Of a DNA stretch of 64,000 nucleotides, positions 27,401 through 41,000 are shown one piece after another. Below the pieces are notes generated by a model that searched no databases, was not told the DNA's origin, and worked only from the letters and a program-made list of their open reading frames with translations. The translations under genes and the position numbers were made by a program. Within the stretch, counting starts at the first letter, position 1, and every line of letters starts with the position of its first letter. The DNA comes from Pterois miles (Eukaryota; Chordata; Actinopteri; Perciformes; Scorpaenidae), in assembly GCA_947000775.1 (NCBI GenBank), contig CAMQGK010000144.1, positions 12,931,501 to 12,995,500 on the forward strand. Direction: 5' to 3'.

Positions 27401-30400
27401 TATAGCATGTCAAAAAACGTGGTAAAAAGTCATAGTATAGCATGTCGAGAAAAGTCCTTGTATAGCAAGTTGGAAAAAAAGTCATAAAGTCATAGTATAG
27501 TATGTTGAAAAAAGTGATAAGAAAGTCATAGTATAGCATGTTGACAAAAGCATAGTATAGCATGTTGAAAAAACTGTTGAAGTCATGGTATAGTATCTTG
27601 AAAACGGTAAAAAAGTCATTGTGTAGTATGTTGAAAAAGGCATCGTATTGCATGTTGAAAAAAGTGATAAAAAGATAAGATAAGATATTCCTTTATTAGT
27701 CCCACAATGGAGAAATTCACAAAAAAATTGAAGCGCCGGAGGTCAGTGGCAGAGGTAGCTCTGTTTTTCTTTGCCCCCGATAGTACATAGTACATAGTAT
27801 AGTTTGTCGAAAAAGTGAAAAAAATCATAGTATAGTATGTTGATGAACGTGGTAAAAAAATCATAATATAGTATGTCGAAAAACCAGGATAAAGTCACAG
27901 TGTAGTATGTCGAAAAAACTCATAGTATAGCATGTTGAAAAAAACTGATGATGAAGTCATAGTATCCTTTGTTAAAAAAAGTGGTAAGAAGTCATAGTAT
28001 AGTATGTCGAAAAACGTCTTTCTATAGCAAGTTGAAAAAACTGATAAAAAAGTCATAGTAGTCTCAAAAAAATGGAAAAAATTCATAGAATAGTATTTCG
28101 AAAAAAATGAAAAAGTCATAGTATAGCATGTTGAAAAAAGTCGTAGTATAGTATGTTGAAAACAGTGAAAAAAGTCATTGTATAGTATGTTGAAAAATGT
28201 GAAAAACGTCAGTATAGTACGTCTAAAAAAGTGGAAAAAGTCACAGTATAGTCTGTCGAAAAGTGAAAAAATTCATAGTATAGCCTGTCAAAGTCATAGT
28301 ATCACATGTTGAAAAAAGTGATGAAAAAGTCACAGTATAGTAAGGTGAAAACAGTGATAAAAGTCAGTGTAATATGTCGAAAAAAGTCATAGCATAGCAT
28401 GTCAAAAAAAATCATAGTATAGCATGTTGAAAAAAGTGATAAAAAAATCATAGCATAGTATCTTGAAAACAGTGAAAAACGTCATTAGTCAACGTCATAG
28501 TATAGTATGTTGGAAAATGTGGTAAAAAGTCATGATATAGTTTGTCGAAAAAAAATCCATAGTATAGTATCTTGAAAAAAGTGGTAAAAACATCATAGTA
28601 TAGTATGTCAAATTGTGGTAAAAAAAAAAAAAGTCATAGTATAACATGTCGATAAAAATCATTGTATATCAAGTTGAAAAAAGTGATAAAAAATTCATAG
28701 TGTAGCATGTTGAAAAAATGATGACGAAGTCATAGTATCTTATGTTGAAAAATGTGGAAAAAAGTCATAGTACAGCATGCCAAAAAATGTAATTTTATAG
28801 CAAGTTGAAAAAGTGATTAAAAAAAGTCATACTATAGTATGTTGAAAAAAGGGTTAAGAAAGTCAAAGTATAGTGTGTTGAGAAACGTGGAAAAAGTCAT
28901 AGTATAGCCTGTCGAAAAAAGTTATTGTATCACATGTTGAAAAAAGTGCTAAAAAAAGTCAAAGTAGTATGTTGAAAAATGGCGATAAAAAAGTCATAGT
29001 ATAGTATGTTGAGAACAGTGAAAAAAGTCATGGTATAGTATGAGGAAAAAAGTCATAGTATAGTATGTTGAGAACAGTGAAAAAAGTCAGTATAGTATGT
29101 TGAAAAAAGTGGCAAAAAGTCATAGGATAGCATTTCGAAAAAAGTCATAGTGTAGCATGTTGAAAAAATGATGACGAAGTCATAGTATCCTATGTTGAAA
29201 AATGTGGAAAAAAGTCATAGTATAGCATGCCAAAAAATGTCATTGTATAGCAAGTTGAAAAAGTGATTAAAAAGAGTCATAGTATAGTATGTTGAAAAAA
29301 GGGTTAAGAATGTCTAAGTATAGTATGTTGAGAAACGTGAAAAAAGTCATAGTATAGCCTGTCGAAAAAAGTTATTGTATCACATGTTGAAAAAAGTGCT
29401 AAAAAAAAGTCATAGTAGAATGTTGAAAAATGGGGATGAAAAAGTCATAGTATAGTATGTTGAGAACAGTGAAAAAAAGTCATGGTATAGTATGACAAAA
29501 AAGGTCATAGTATAGTATGTTGAGAACAGTGAAAAAAAGTCAGTATAGTATGTTGAAAAAAGTGGTAAAAAAAGTCATAGTATAGTATGTCGACAAATTT
29601 GGTAAAGAAAAAGTCATAGTATAGCATGTTAAAAAAGTGATAAAAAAGTCGTAGTATAGTATGTTGGAAAAAAGTCATAGTATAGTATGTCGACAAACTT
29701 GGTAAAAAAGTCATAGTATAGCATGTTGAAAAAAGTCATATTATAGCATGTTGAAAAAAGTGATGAAGTCGTTATAGTATAGTATGTTGAAAACAGTGAA
29801 AAACGTCATAGTATAGTATGTTGGAAAATGTGGTAAAAAGTCATGGTATAGCTTGTCGAAAAAAAAAATCCATAGTATAGTATCTTGAAAAAAAGTGGTA
29901 AAAACATAGTATAGTATGTCAAATTGTGGTTAAAAAAAAGTCATAGTATAAGATGTCGATAAAAATCATTGTATATCAAGTTGAAAAAAGTGATAAAAAA
30001 GTCATAGTATAGTATGTTGAGAACAGTGAAAAAAGTCATAGAATAGTATGCCAAAAAATGTCATTGTATAGCAAGTTGAAAAAGTGATTTAAAAAAAGTC
30101 ATAGTATAGTATGTTGAAAAAAGGGTTAAGAAAGTCATAGTATAGTATGTTGAGAACAGTGAAAAAAGTGAGTATAGTATGTTGAAAAAAGTGGTAAAAA
30201 AAGTCATAGTATAGTATGTCGAAAAAAGTCATAATATAGTATGTTGAAAAAAGTGGTAAAAAAAAGTCATAGTATAGTATGTCGACAAATTTGGTAAAAA
30301 AAAAAAAAGTCATAGTATAGCATGTTAAAAAAGTGATAAAAAGTCATAGTATAGTATGTCGGAAAAAAGTCATAGTATAGTATGTCGACAAACTTGGTAA

Positions 30401-33400
30401 AAAAGTCATAGTATAGCATGTTGAAAAAAGTCACATTATAACATGTTGAAAAAAGTCATATTATAGCATGTCGTCATAGTATAGTATGTTGGAAAATGTG
30501 GTAAAAAGTCATGGTATAGTTTGTCGGAAAAAAAAATCCATAGTATAGTATGTTGAAAAAGTGGTAAAAACATCATAGTATAGTATGTCAAATTGTGGTA
30601 AAAAAGTCATAGTATAACATGTCGTTAAAAATCATTGTATGTCAAGTTGAAAAAAGTGATAAAAACATCATAGTATAGTATGTTGAAAACAGTGAAAAAA
30701 GTCATATAAAGTATATCAAAAAAGTCATAGTATAGCATCTCGACAAAAGTCTTAGTATAGCATGTTGAAAAAAATGATTTAAAAGTCATAGTATAGTTTG
30801 ATGAAAACAGTGAAAAACGTCATAGTATAGTATGTTGAAAAATGTGGTAAAAAGTCATGGTATAGTTTTTGGAAAAAAATTCATAGTATAGTATGTTGAA
30901 AAAAGTGGTAAAAACATCATAGCATAGTATGTCGAAAATTGTGGTAAAAAAGTCATAGTATAACATGTCGATAAAAATCATTGTATATCAAGTTGAAAAA
31001 AGTACTAAAAACATCATAGTATAGTATGTTGAAAACAGAAAAAAGTCATAGTAAAGTATGTCAAAAAAGTCATAGTATAGCATCTCGACAAAAGTCTTAG
31101 TATAGCATGTTGAAAAAAGTGATAAAAAGTCATAGTATAGTTTGATGAAAAAAGTCATAGTATAGTACGTTGAAAGACATGATAAAAAAGTCATAGTATA
31201 GCATGTTGAAAAAAGTGATACAAAAGCTATAGTATAGTATGTCGAAAAACGTGAAAAAAGTCAGTATATTATGTTGAAAAAAGTGGCAAAAAGTCATAGG
31301 ATAGCATTTCGAAAAAAGTCAGAGTATAGCATGTTGAAAAAAGTGATGACGAAGTCATAGTATCCTATGTTGAAAAATGTGGAAAAAAGTCATAGTATAG
31401 CATGCCAAAACATGTCATTGTATAGCAAGTTGAAAAAGTGATTAAAAAAATCATAGTATAGCATGTTAAAAAAAGTCCTGGTATAGCTTGTCGAAAAAAA
31501 AAATCCATAGTATAGTATCTTGAAAAAAAGTGGTAAAAACATCATAGTATAGTATGTCAAATTGTGGTTAAAAAAAAGTCATAGTATAACATGTCGATAA
31601 AAATCATTGTATAGCAAGTTGAAAAAAGTGATAAAAAAGTCATAGTATAGTATGTTGAGAACAGTGAAAAAAGTCATAGAATAGTATGCCAAAAAATGTC
31701 ATTGTATAGCAAGTTGAAAAAGTGATTAAAAAAATCATAGTATAGTATGTTGAAAAAGAAGAAGAAGATAGTCCTTTATTAGTCCCACTAGGGGAAATTC
31801 AATTTTTTCACTCTGTTGTTAACTTATACACGGTACATGCAGACCCGAACACACACATGCACAAACATGCAACAATGGAGAGATATCAGAGTGAGGGGGC
31901 TGCTCCTGACAAGCGTGTAGCATGTTAAAAAAGTGAGAAAAAAGTCATAGTATAAAATGTCGGAAAAAAAGTCATAGTATAGTATGTTGACAAACTTGGT
32001 AAAAAAGTCATAGTATAGCATGTTGAAAATAGTCATATTATAGCATGTCTAAAAAAGTCATATTATAGCATGTTGAAAAAAGTGATGAAGTCGTCATAGT
32101 ATAGTATGTTGAAAACAGTGGAAAAACGTCATAGTATAATATGTTGGAAAATGTGGTAAAAAGTCATGGTATATTATGTTGAAAAAAGTGGCAAAAAATC
32201 ATAGGATAGCATTTCGAAAAAAGTCAGAGTATAGCATGTTGAAAAAAGTGATGACAAAGTCATAGTATCCTATGTTGAAAAATGTGGAAAAAAGTCATAG
32301 TATAGCATGCCAAAAAATGTCATTTTATAGCAAGTTGAAAAAGTGATTAAAAAAAGTCATACTATAGTATGTTGAAAAAAGGGTTAAGAAAGTCAAAGTA
32401 TAGTGTGTTGAGAAACGTGGAAAAAGTCATAGTATAGCCTGTCGAAAAAAGTTATTGTATCACATGTTGAAAAAAGTGCTAAAAAAAGTCATAGTAGTAT
32501 GTTGAAAAATGGGGATAAAAAAGTCATAGTATAGTATGTTGAGAACAGTGAAAAAAGTCATGGTATAGTATGTTGAAAAAAGTGGTAAAAAAAAGTCATA
32601 GTATAGTATGTCGACAAATTTGGTAAAGAAAAAGTCATAGTATAGCATGTTAAAAAAGTGATAAAAAAGTCATAGTATAGTATGTTGAAAAAAGGGTTAA
32701 GAAAGTCAAAGTATAGTATGTTGAAAAATGTGGAAAAAGTCATAGTATAGACTGTCGAAAAAAGTTATTGTATCACATGTTGAAAACAGTGAAAAAAATC
32801 AGAGTATAGTATGTTGAAAAACAGGGATAAAAAAGTCATAGTATAGTATGTTGAGAACAGTGAAAAAAAGTCATAGTATAGTATGTCGACAAATTTGGTA
32901 AAAAAAAAAAAAGTCATAGTATAGCATGTTAAAAAAGTGATAAAAAAGTCATAGTATAGTATGTCGGAAAAAAGTCATAGTATACTATGTCGACAAACTT
33001 GGTAAAAAAGTCATAGTATAGCATGTTGAAAAAAGTCACATTATAACATGTTGAAAAAAGTCATATTATAGCATGTTGAAAAAAGTGATGAAGTCGTCAT
33101 AGTATAGTATGTTGGAAAATGTGGTAAAAAGTCATGGTATAGTTTGTCGACAAAAAAAATCCATAGTATAGTATGTTGAAAAAGTGGTAAAAACATCATA
33201 GTATAGTATGTCAAATTGTGGTAAAAAAGTCATAGTATAACATGTCGTTAAAAATCATTGTATGTCAAGTTGAAAAAAGTGTTAAAAACATCATAGTATA
33301 GTATGTTGAAAAAAGTCATATAAAGTATATCAAAAAAGTCATAGTATAGCATCTCGACAAAAGTCTTAGCATAGCATGTTGAAAAAAATGATTTAAAAGT

Positions 33401-36400
33401 CACAGTATAGTTTGATGAAAACAGTGGAAAAAGTCGTCATAGTATAGTATGTTGAAAACAGTGAAAAACGGCATAGTATAGTATGTTGAAAAATGTGGTA
33501 AAAAGTCATGGTATAGTTTTTGGAAAAAAATTCATAGTATAGTATGTTGAAAAAAGTGGTAAAAACATCATAGCATAGTATGTCGAAAATTGTGGTAAAA
33601 AAGTCATAGTATAACATGTCGATAAAAATCATTGTATATCAAGTTGAAAAAAGTAATAAAAACATCATAGTATAGTATGTTGAAAACAGAAAAAAGTCAT
33701 AGTAAAGTATGTCAAAAAAGTCATAGTATAGTATCTCGACAAAAGTCTTAGTATAGCATGTTGAAAAAAGTGACAAAAAGTCATAGTATAGTTTGATGAA
33801 AAAAGTCATAGTATAGTACGTTGAAAGACGTGATAAAAAAGTCATAGTATAGCATGTTGAAAAAAGTGATACAAAAGTTATAGTATAGTATGTCGAAAAA
33901 CGTGAAAAAAGTCATAGTATATTATGTTGAAAAAAGTGGCAAAAAGTCATAGGACAGCATTTCGAAAAAAGTCAGAGTATAGCATGTTGAAAAAAGTGAT
34001 GACGAAGTCATAGTATCCTATGTTGAAAAATGTGGAAAAAAGTCATAGTATAGCATGCCAAAACATGTCATTGTATAGCAAGTTGAAAAAGTGATTAAAA
34101 AAAATCATAGTATAGTATGTTGAAAAAAAGGGTTAAGAAAGTCAAAGTATAGTGTGTTGAAAAACGGGGATAAAAAAGTAGCGTATGTCGAAAAAAGTCA
34201 TAGTATAGTATGTTGAGAACAGTGAAAAAAGTCAGTATAATATGTCGGAAAAAAGTCATAGTATAGTATGTTGACAAACTTGGTAAAAAAGTCATAGTAT
34301 AGCATGTTGAAAAAAGTCATAGTATAGCATGTTGAAAATAGTCATATTATAGCATGTTGAAAAAAGTGGTAAAAAGTCATGGTATAGTTTGTCGAAAAAT
34401 CATTGTATATCAAGTTGAAAAAAGTGATAAAAACGTCATAGTATAGTATGTTGAAAACAGAAAAAAGTCATAGCATAGCATGTCAAAAGTCAGTATAGCA
34501 TGTTGAAAAAAGTGATAAAAAGTCATAGTGTAGTCTGTCAAAAAAAAAGTCATAGTATAGTACGTTGAAAGACGTGATAAAAAAGTCATAGTATAGCATG
34601 TTGAAAAAAGTGACACAAAAGTTATAGTATAGTATGTCGAAAAACGTACATGGTATAGTATGAGGAAAAAAGTCATGGTATAGTATGAAGAAAAAAGTCA
34701 TAGTATAGTATGTTGAGAACAGTGAAAAAAGTCAGTATAGTATGTTGAAAAAAGTGGTAAAAAAAGTCATAGTATAGTATGTCGACAAATTTGGTAAAAA
34801 AAAAAAGTCATAGTATAGCATGTTAAAAAAGTGATAAAATCATAGTATAGTATGTTGGAAAAAAGTCATAGTATAGTATGTCGACAAACTTGGTAAAAAA
34901 AAAAGTCATAGTATAGCATGTTGAAAAAAGTCATATTATAGCATGTTGAAAAAAGTGATGAAGTCGTCATAGTATAGTATGTTGAAAACAGTGAAAAACA
35001 TCATAGTATAGTATGTTGGAAAATGTGATAAAAAGTCATGGTATAGTTTGTCGAAAAAAAAATCCATAGTATAGTATCTTGAAAAAAGTGGTAAAAACAT
35101 CATAGTATAGTATGTCAAATTGTGGTAAAACAAAGTCATAGTACAACATGTCGATAAAAATCATTGTATATCAAGTTGGAAAAAGTGATAAAAAAGTCAT
35201 GGTATAGTATGTTTAGAACAGTGAAAAAAGTCATAGAATAGTATGCCAAAAAATGTCATTGTATAGCAAGTTGAAAAAGTGATTTAAAAAAGTCATAGTA
35301 TAGTATGTTGAAAAAAGGGTTAAGAAAGTCATAGTATAGTATGTTGAGAACAGTGAAAAAAGTCAGTATAGTATGTTGAAAAAAGTGGTAAAAAAAGTCA
35401 TAGTATAGTATGTCGACAAATTTGATAAAAAAAAAAAAGTCATAGTATAGCATGTTAAAAAAGTGATAAAAAATCATAGTATAGCATGTCGGAAAAAAGT
35501 CATAGTATAGTATGTCGACAAACTTGGTAAAAAAGTCATAGTATAGCATGTTGAAAAAAGTGGTAAAAACATCATAGTATAGTATGTCAAATTGTGGTTA
35601 AAAAAAAAGTCATAGTATAACATGTCGATAAAAATCATTGTATATCAAGTTGAAAAAAGTGATAAAAAAGTCATAGTGTAGCATGTTGAAAAAATGATGA
35701 CGAAGTCATAGTATCCTATGTTGAAAAATGTGGAAAAAAGTCATACTATAGTATGTTGAAAAAAGGGTTAAGAAAGTCAAAGTATAGTGTATTGAGAAAC
35801 GTGGAAAAAGTCATAGTATAGCCTGTCGAAAAAAGTTATTGTATCATATGTTGAAAAAAGTGCTAAAAAAAGTCATAGTAGCATGTTGAAAAATGGGGAT
35901 TAAAAAGTCATAGTATAGTATGTTGTGAACAGTGAAAAAAGTCATGGTATAGTATGAGTAAAAAAGTCATAGTATAGTATGTTGAGAACAGTGAAAAAAG
36001 TCATGGTATAGTATGACGAAAAAAGTCATAGTATAGTATGTTGAAAAAAGTGGTAAAAAAAGTCAGTATAGTATGTTGAAAAAAGTGGTAAAAAAAGTCA
36101 TAGTATAGTATGTCGACAAATTTGGTAAAGAAAAAGTCATAGTATAGCATGTTAAAAAAGTGATAAAAAAGTCATAGTATAGTATGTTGGAAAAAAGTCA
36201 TATTATAGCATGTTGAAAAAAGTGATGAAGTCGTCATAGTATAGTATGTTGAAAACAGTGAAAAACATCATAGTATAGTATGTTGGAAAATGTGGTAAAA
36301 AGTCATGGTATAGTTTGTTGAAAAAAAATCCATAGTATAGTATCTTGAAAAAAGTGGTAAAAACATCATAGTATAGTATGTCAAATTGTGGTAAAACAAA

Positions 36401-37966
36401 GTCATAGTATAACATGTCGATAAAAATCATTGTATATCAAGTTGGAAAAAGTGATAAAAAAGTCATAGTATAGTATTTTGAGAACAGTGAAAAAAGTCAT
36501 AGAATATTATGCCAAAAAATGTCATTGTATAGCAAGTTGAAAAAGTGATTTAAAAAAGTCATAGTATAGTATGTTGAGTAGTATGTCAAATTGTGGTAAA
36601 AAAAAAAAAAAGTCATAGTATAACATGTCGATAAAAATCATTGTATATCAAGTTGAAAAAAGTGAAAAAACATCATAGTATAGTATGTTGAAAACAGTGA
36701 AAAAAGTCAGTATAGTATGTTGAAAAAAGTGGTTAAAAAAAAAGTCATAGTATAGTATGTCGACAAATTTGGTAAAAAAAAAGTCATAGTATAGCATGTT
36801 AAAAAAGTGATACAAAAATCATAGTATAGTATGTCGGAAAAAAGTCATAGTATAGTATGTCGACAACCTTGGTAAAAAAAAGTCATAGTATAGCATGTTG
36901 GAAAAAAGTCATATTATAGCATGTTGAAAAAAGTGATGAAGTCGTCATAGTATAGTATGTTGAAAACAGTGAAAAACGTCATAGTATAGTATGTTGGAAA
37001 ATGTGGTAAAAAGTCATGATATAGTTTGTCGGAAAAAAATCCATAGTATAGTATCTTGAAAAAAGTGGTAAAAACATCATAGTGTAGCATGCCAAAAAAT
37101 GTCATTGGATAGCAAGTTGAAAAAGTGATTAAAAAGAGTCATAGTATAGTATGTTGAGTAGTATGTCAAATTGTGGTAAAAAAAAAAAAGTCATAGTATA
37201 ACATGTCGATAAAAATCATTGTATATCAAGTTGAAAAAAGTGAAAAAACATCATAGTATAGTATGTTGAAAACAGTGAAAAAAGTCACAGTAAAGTATGT
37301 CAAACAAGTCATAGTATAGCATCTCGACAAAAGTCTTAGTATAGCATGTTGAAAAAAGTGATTACAAAGTCAGTATAGTTTGATGAAAACAGTGGAAAAA
37401 GTCATATTATTGCATGTTGGAAAAAGTGATGAAAAAGTCACAGTATAGTAAGTTGAAAAAAGTGATAAAAGTCATAGCATAGCATGTTGAAAAAATGAAA
37501 AATTCATACGGTAGTATGTCGAAAAAGTCATAGCATAGCATGTCAAAAAAGTCATAGTATAGCATGTTGAAAAAAGTGATAAAAATTCATAGTATAGTAT
37601 GTCGAAAAAAGTTAATAAAGTCATACTATAGTATGTTGAAAAAAGGGTTAAGAACGTCAAAGTATAGTATGTTGAAAAACGTGGAAAAAGTCATTACAGC
37701 CTGTCGAAAAAAGCTTGAGTATCACATGTTGAAAAAAGCGATAAAAAAGTCATAGTGTAGTATCTTGAAAACAGTGAAAAAAGTCATAGTATAGTGTGTT
37801 GAAAAAAGGGGATAAAAAAAGTCATAGTATAGTATGTTGACAAATTTGGTAAAAAAAAGTTATGTATAGCATGTTGAAAAAAGTGATGAAGTCGTCATAG
37901 TATAATATGTTGAAAACAGTGAAAAACGTCATAGTATAGTATTTTGGAAAATGTGGTAAAAAAGTC

Positions 37967-38059
<93 letters not shown>

Positions 38060-41000
38060 GTATATCAAGTTGAAAAAAGTGATAAAAACATCATAGTTTA
38101 GTATGTTGAAAACAGTGAAAAAAGTCATAATAAAGTATATCAAAAAAGTCATAGTATAGCATCTCGACAAAAGTCTTAGTATAGCATGTTGAAAATTTTG
38201 ATTAAAAAGTCCTAGTATAGTTTGATGAAAACAGTGGAAAAAGTCGTCATAGTATAGTATCTTTAAAACAGTGAAAAACGTCATAGTATAGTATTTTGGA
38301 AAATGTGGTAAAAAGTCATGGTAAAGTTTGTGGAAAAAAAATTCATAGTATAGTATGTTGAAAAAAGGGTTAAGAAAGTCAAAGTATAGTATGTTGAAAA
38401 ACGGGGATAAAAAAGTCATAGTATAGTATGTTGAGAACAGTGAAAAAAGTCAGTATAGTATGTCGAAAAAAGTCATAGTATAGTATGTTGAAAAAAGTGG
38501 TAAAAAAGTCATACTAGAGTATGTCGACAAATTTGGTAAAAAAAAAAAAAAGTCATAGTATAGCATGTTAAAAAAGTGAGAAAAAAGTCATAGTATAGTA
38601 TGTTGGAAAAAAGTCGTAGTATAGTATGTCGGAAAAAAGTCGTAGTATAGTATGTCGACAAACTTGGTAAAAAAGTCAGAGTATAGCATGTTGAAAAAAG
38701 TCATATTATAGCATGTTGAAAAAAGTGATGAAGTCGTCATAGTATAGTATGTTGAAAAAAGTGGTAAAAACATCATAGCATAGTATGTCAAATTGTGGTA
38801 AAAAAGTCATAGTATAACATGTCGATAAAAATCATTGTATATCAAGTTGAAAAAAGTGATAAAAACGTCATAGTATAGTATGTTGAAAACAGAAAAAAAG
38901 TCATAGTATAGTATATCGAAAAAAATATGAAAAATTCAGTGTAGTATGTCGAAAAAAGTCATAGCATAGCCTGTCAAAAAGTCATAGTATAGCATGTTGA
39001 AAAAAGTGATAAAAAGTCATAGTATAGTCTGTCGAAAAAAGTCATAGTATAGTACGTTGAAAGACGTGATAAAAAAGTCATAGTATAGCATGTTGAAAAA
39101 AGTGACACAAAAGTTATAGTATAGTATGTCGAAAAACGTGAAAAAAGTCACAGTATATTATGTTGAAAAAAGTGGCAAAAAGTCATAGGATAGCATTTCG
39201 AAAAAAGTCATAGTGTAGCATGTTGAAAAAATGATGACGAAGGGGGATAAAAAAAGTCAGTATAGTATGTTGAAAAAAGTGGTAAAAAAAAGTCATAGTA
39301 TAGTTTCTCGAAAATTTGGTAAAAAAAAGTCATAGTATAGCATGTTGAAAGAAGAAGAAGAAGAAGAAGAAGATATTCCTTTATTAGTCCCACAGTGGGG
39401 AAATTCAGTTTTTACACTCTGTTGTTCACACAGTACATATACATGCGTCAATGGAGAGATGTCAGAGTGAGGGGGCTGCTCCTGACAAGCGCCCAGAGCA
39501 GATGGGGGTTCGATGCCTTGCTCAGGGGCACCTCGGCAGTGCCCAAGAGGTAAACTGGCACCTCTCCAGCAACCAGTTGGTCTTGGTCCATGGGGGACTT
39601 GAACCGGCGTCCTCCGCCTCCTAACCCAAGTCCTTACAGACTGAGCTACTGCCGCCCCAAAAGAAAGAAAAATTCATAGTGTAGTATGTCGAAACAAATC
39701 ATAGCATAGCATGTCAAAAAAGTCATAGTATAGCATGTTGAAAAAAGTGATAAAAAGTCATAGTATAGTATGTCGAAAAAAGTCATAGTATAGTACGTTG
39801 AAAAAAGGATTAAGAAAGTCAAAGTATAGTATGTTGAAAAACGTGGAAAAAGTCATAATACAGCCTGTCGAAAAAAGTTATAGTATCACATGTTGAAAAA
39901 AACGATAAAAAAGTCACAGTATAGTATGTTGAAAACAGTGAAAAAAGTCATAGTATAGTATGTTGAGAACAGTGCAAAAAGTCATAGTATATTATGTCGA
40001 AAAAAACTCATAGTATAGTATGTTGAAAAAAGTGGTAAAAAAGTCATAGTATAGTATGTCGACAAACTTGGTAAAAAAAAAAAAAGTCATGTTGAAAAAT
40101 GTCATAGTATAGCATGTTGAAAAAAGTTGTAAAAAGTCATAGTATAGTTTGTCGGAAAAAAAATCCATAGTATAAAATGTCGAAAATCGTGGTAAAAATA
40201 TCATCGTATAACATGTCGATAAAAATCATTGTATATCAAGTTGAAAAAAGTGATAAAAACATCATAGTACAGTATGTCAAAAAATTTGAAAAAGTCAGCG
40301 TAGTCTCGACAAAAGTATCGCATTTTGAAAAAAGTGATAAAAAAAAAAGTCACAGTAAAGTAAGTTGGAAAAAGGTGAAAAAAGTCGGAGTATAGTATGT
40401 GTGAAAAGTCATAGTATTGCATGTTGAACAAAGTGAAGAAAAAGTCATACTATAATATGTTGAAAACAGTGAAAAAAGTCACAGTATAGTATGTCGAAAA
40501 ACGGGGATAAAAAAGTCATAGTATAGCATGTCGAAAAAGTCATAGTATAGCATGTTGAAAAAAGTGATAAAAAGTCATCGTGCAGTGTGAAAAAAAAGTC
40601 ATTGTATAGCAAGTTAGAAAAAGTGATTAAAAACTCAGTTTGTTGAAAACAGAGAATTAAGTAAGGTATAGCATGTCAAAAAACGTGGTTAAAAAAAAAG
40701 TCATAGTATAGCATGTCGAACAGTCATTGAATAGCAAGTTGGAAAAAAGTGATAAAAAAGTCATAGTATAGTATGTTGAAAACAGTGAAAAAAGTCATAG
40801 TATAGTATGTTGAAAACAGTGAAAAAAGTCATAGTATAGTATGTTGAAAACAGTGAAAAAAGTCATGGTATAGTCTGTCTACAAAAGTGAAGGTCTTAGT
40901 GTAGTATGTCGAGAAAAGTCATAGCATAGCATGTAAAAAAGTCATAGTATATCATGTTGAAAAAAGTGATACAAAAGTCATAGTATAGTATGTTGAGAAC

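Noticed and set aside
39595..39656. A true tRNA gene
   Set aside because: The A and B boxes belong to a SINE head, followed by the SINE body and tail. The sequence does not close a clean cloverleaf acceptor stem.
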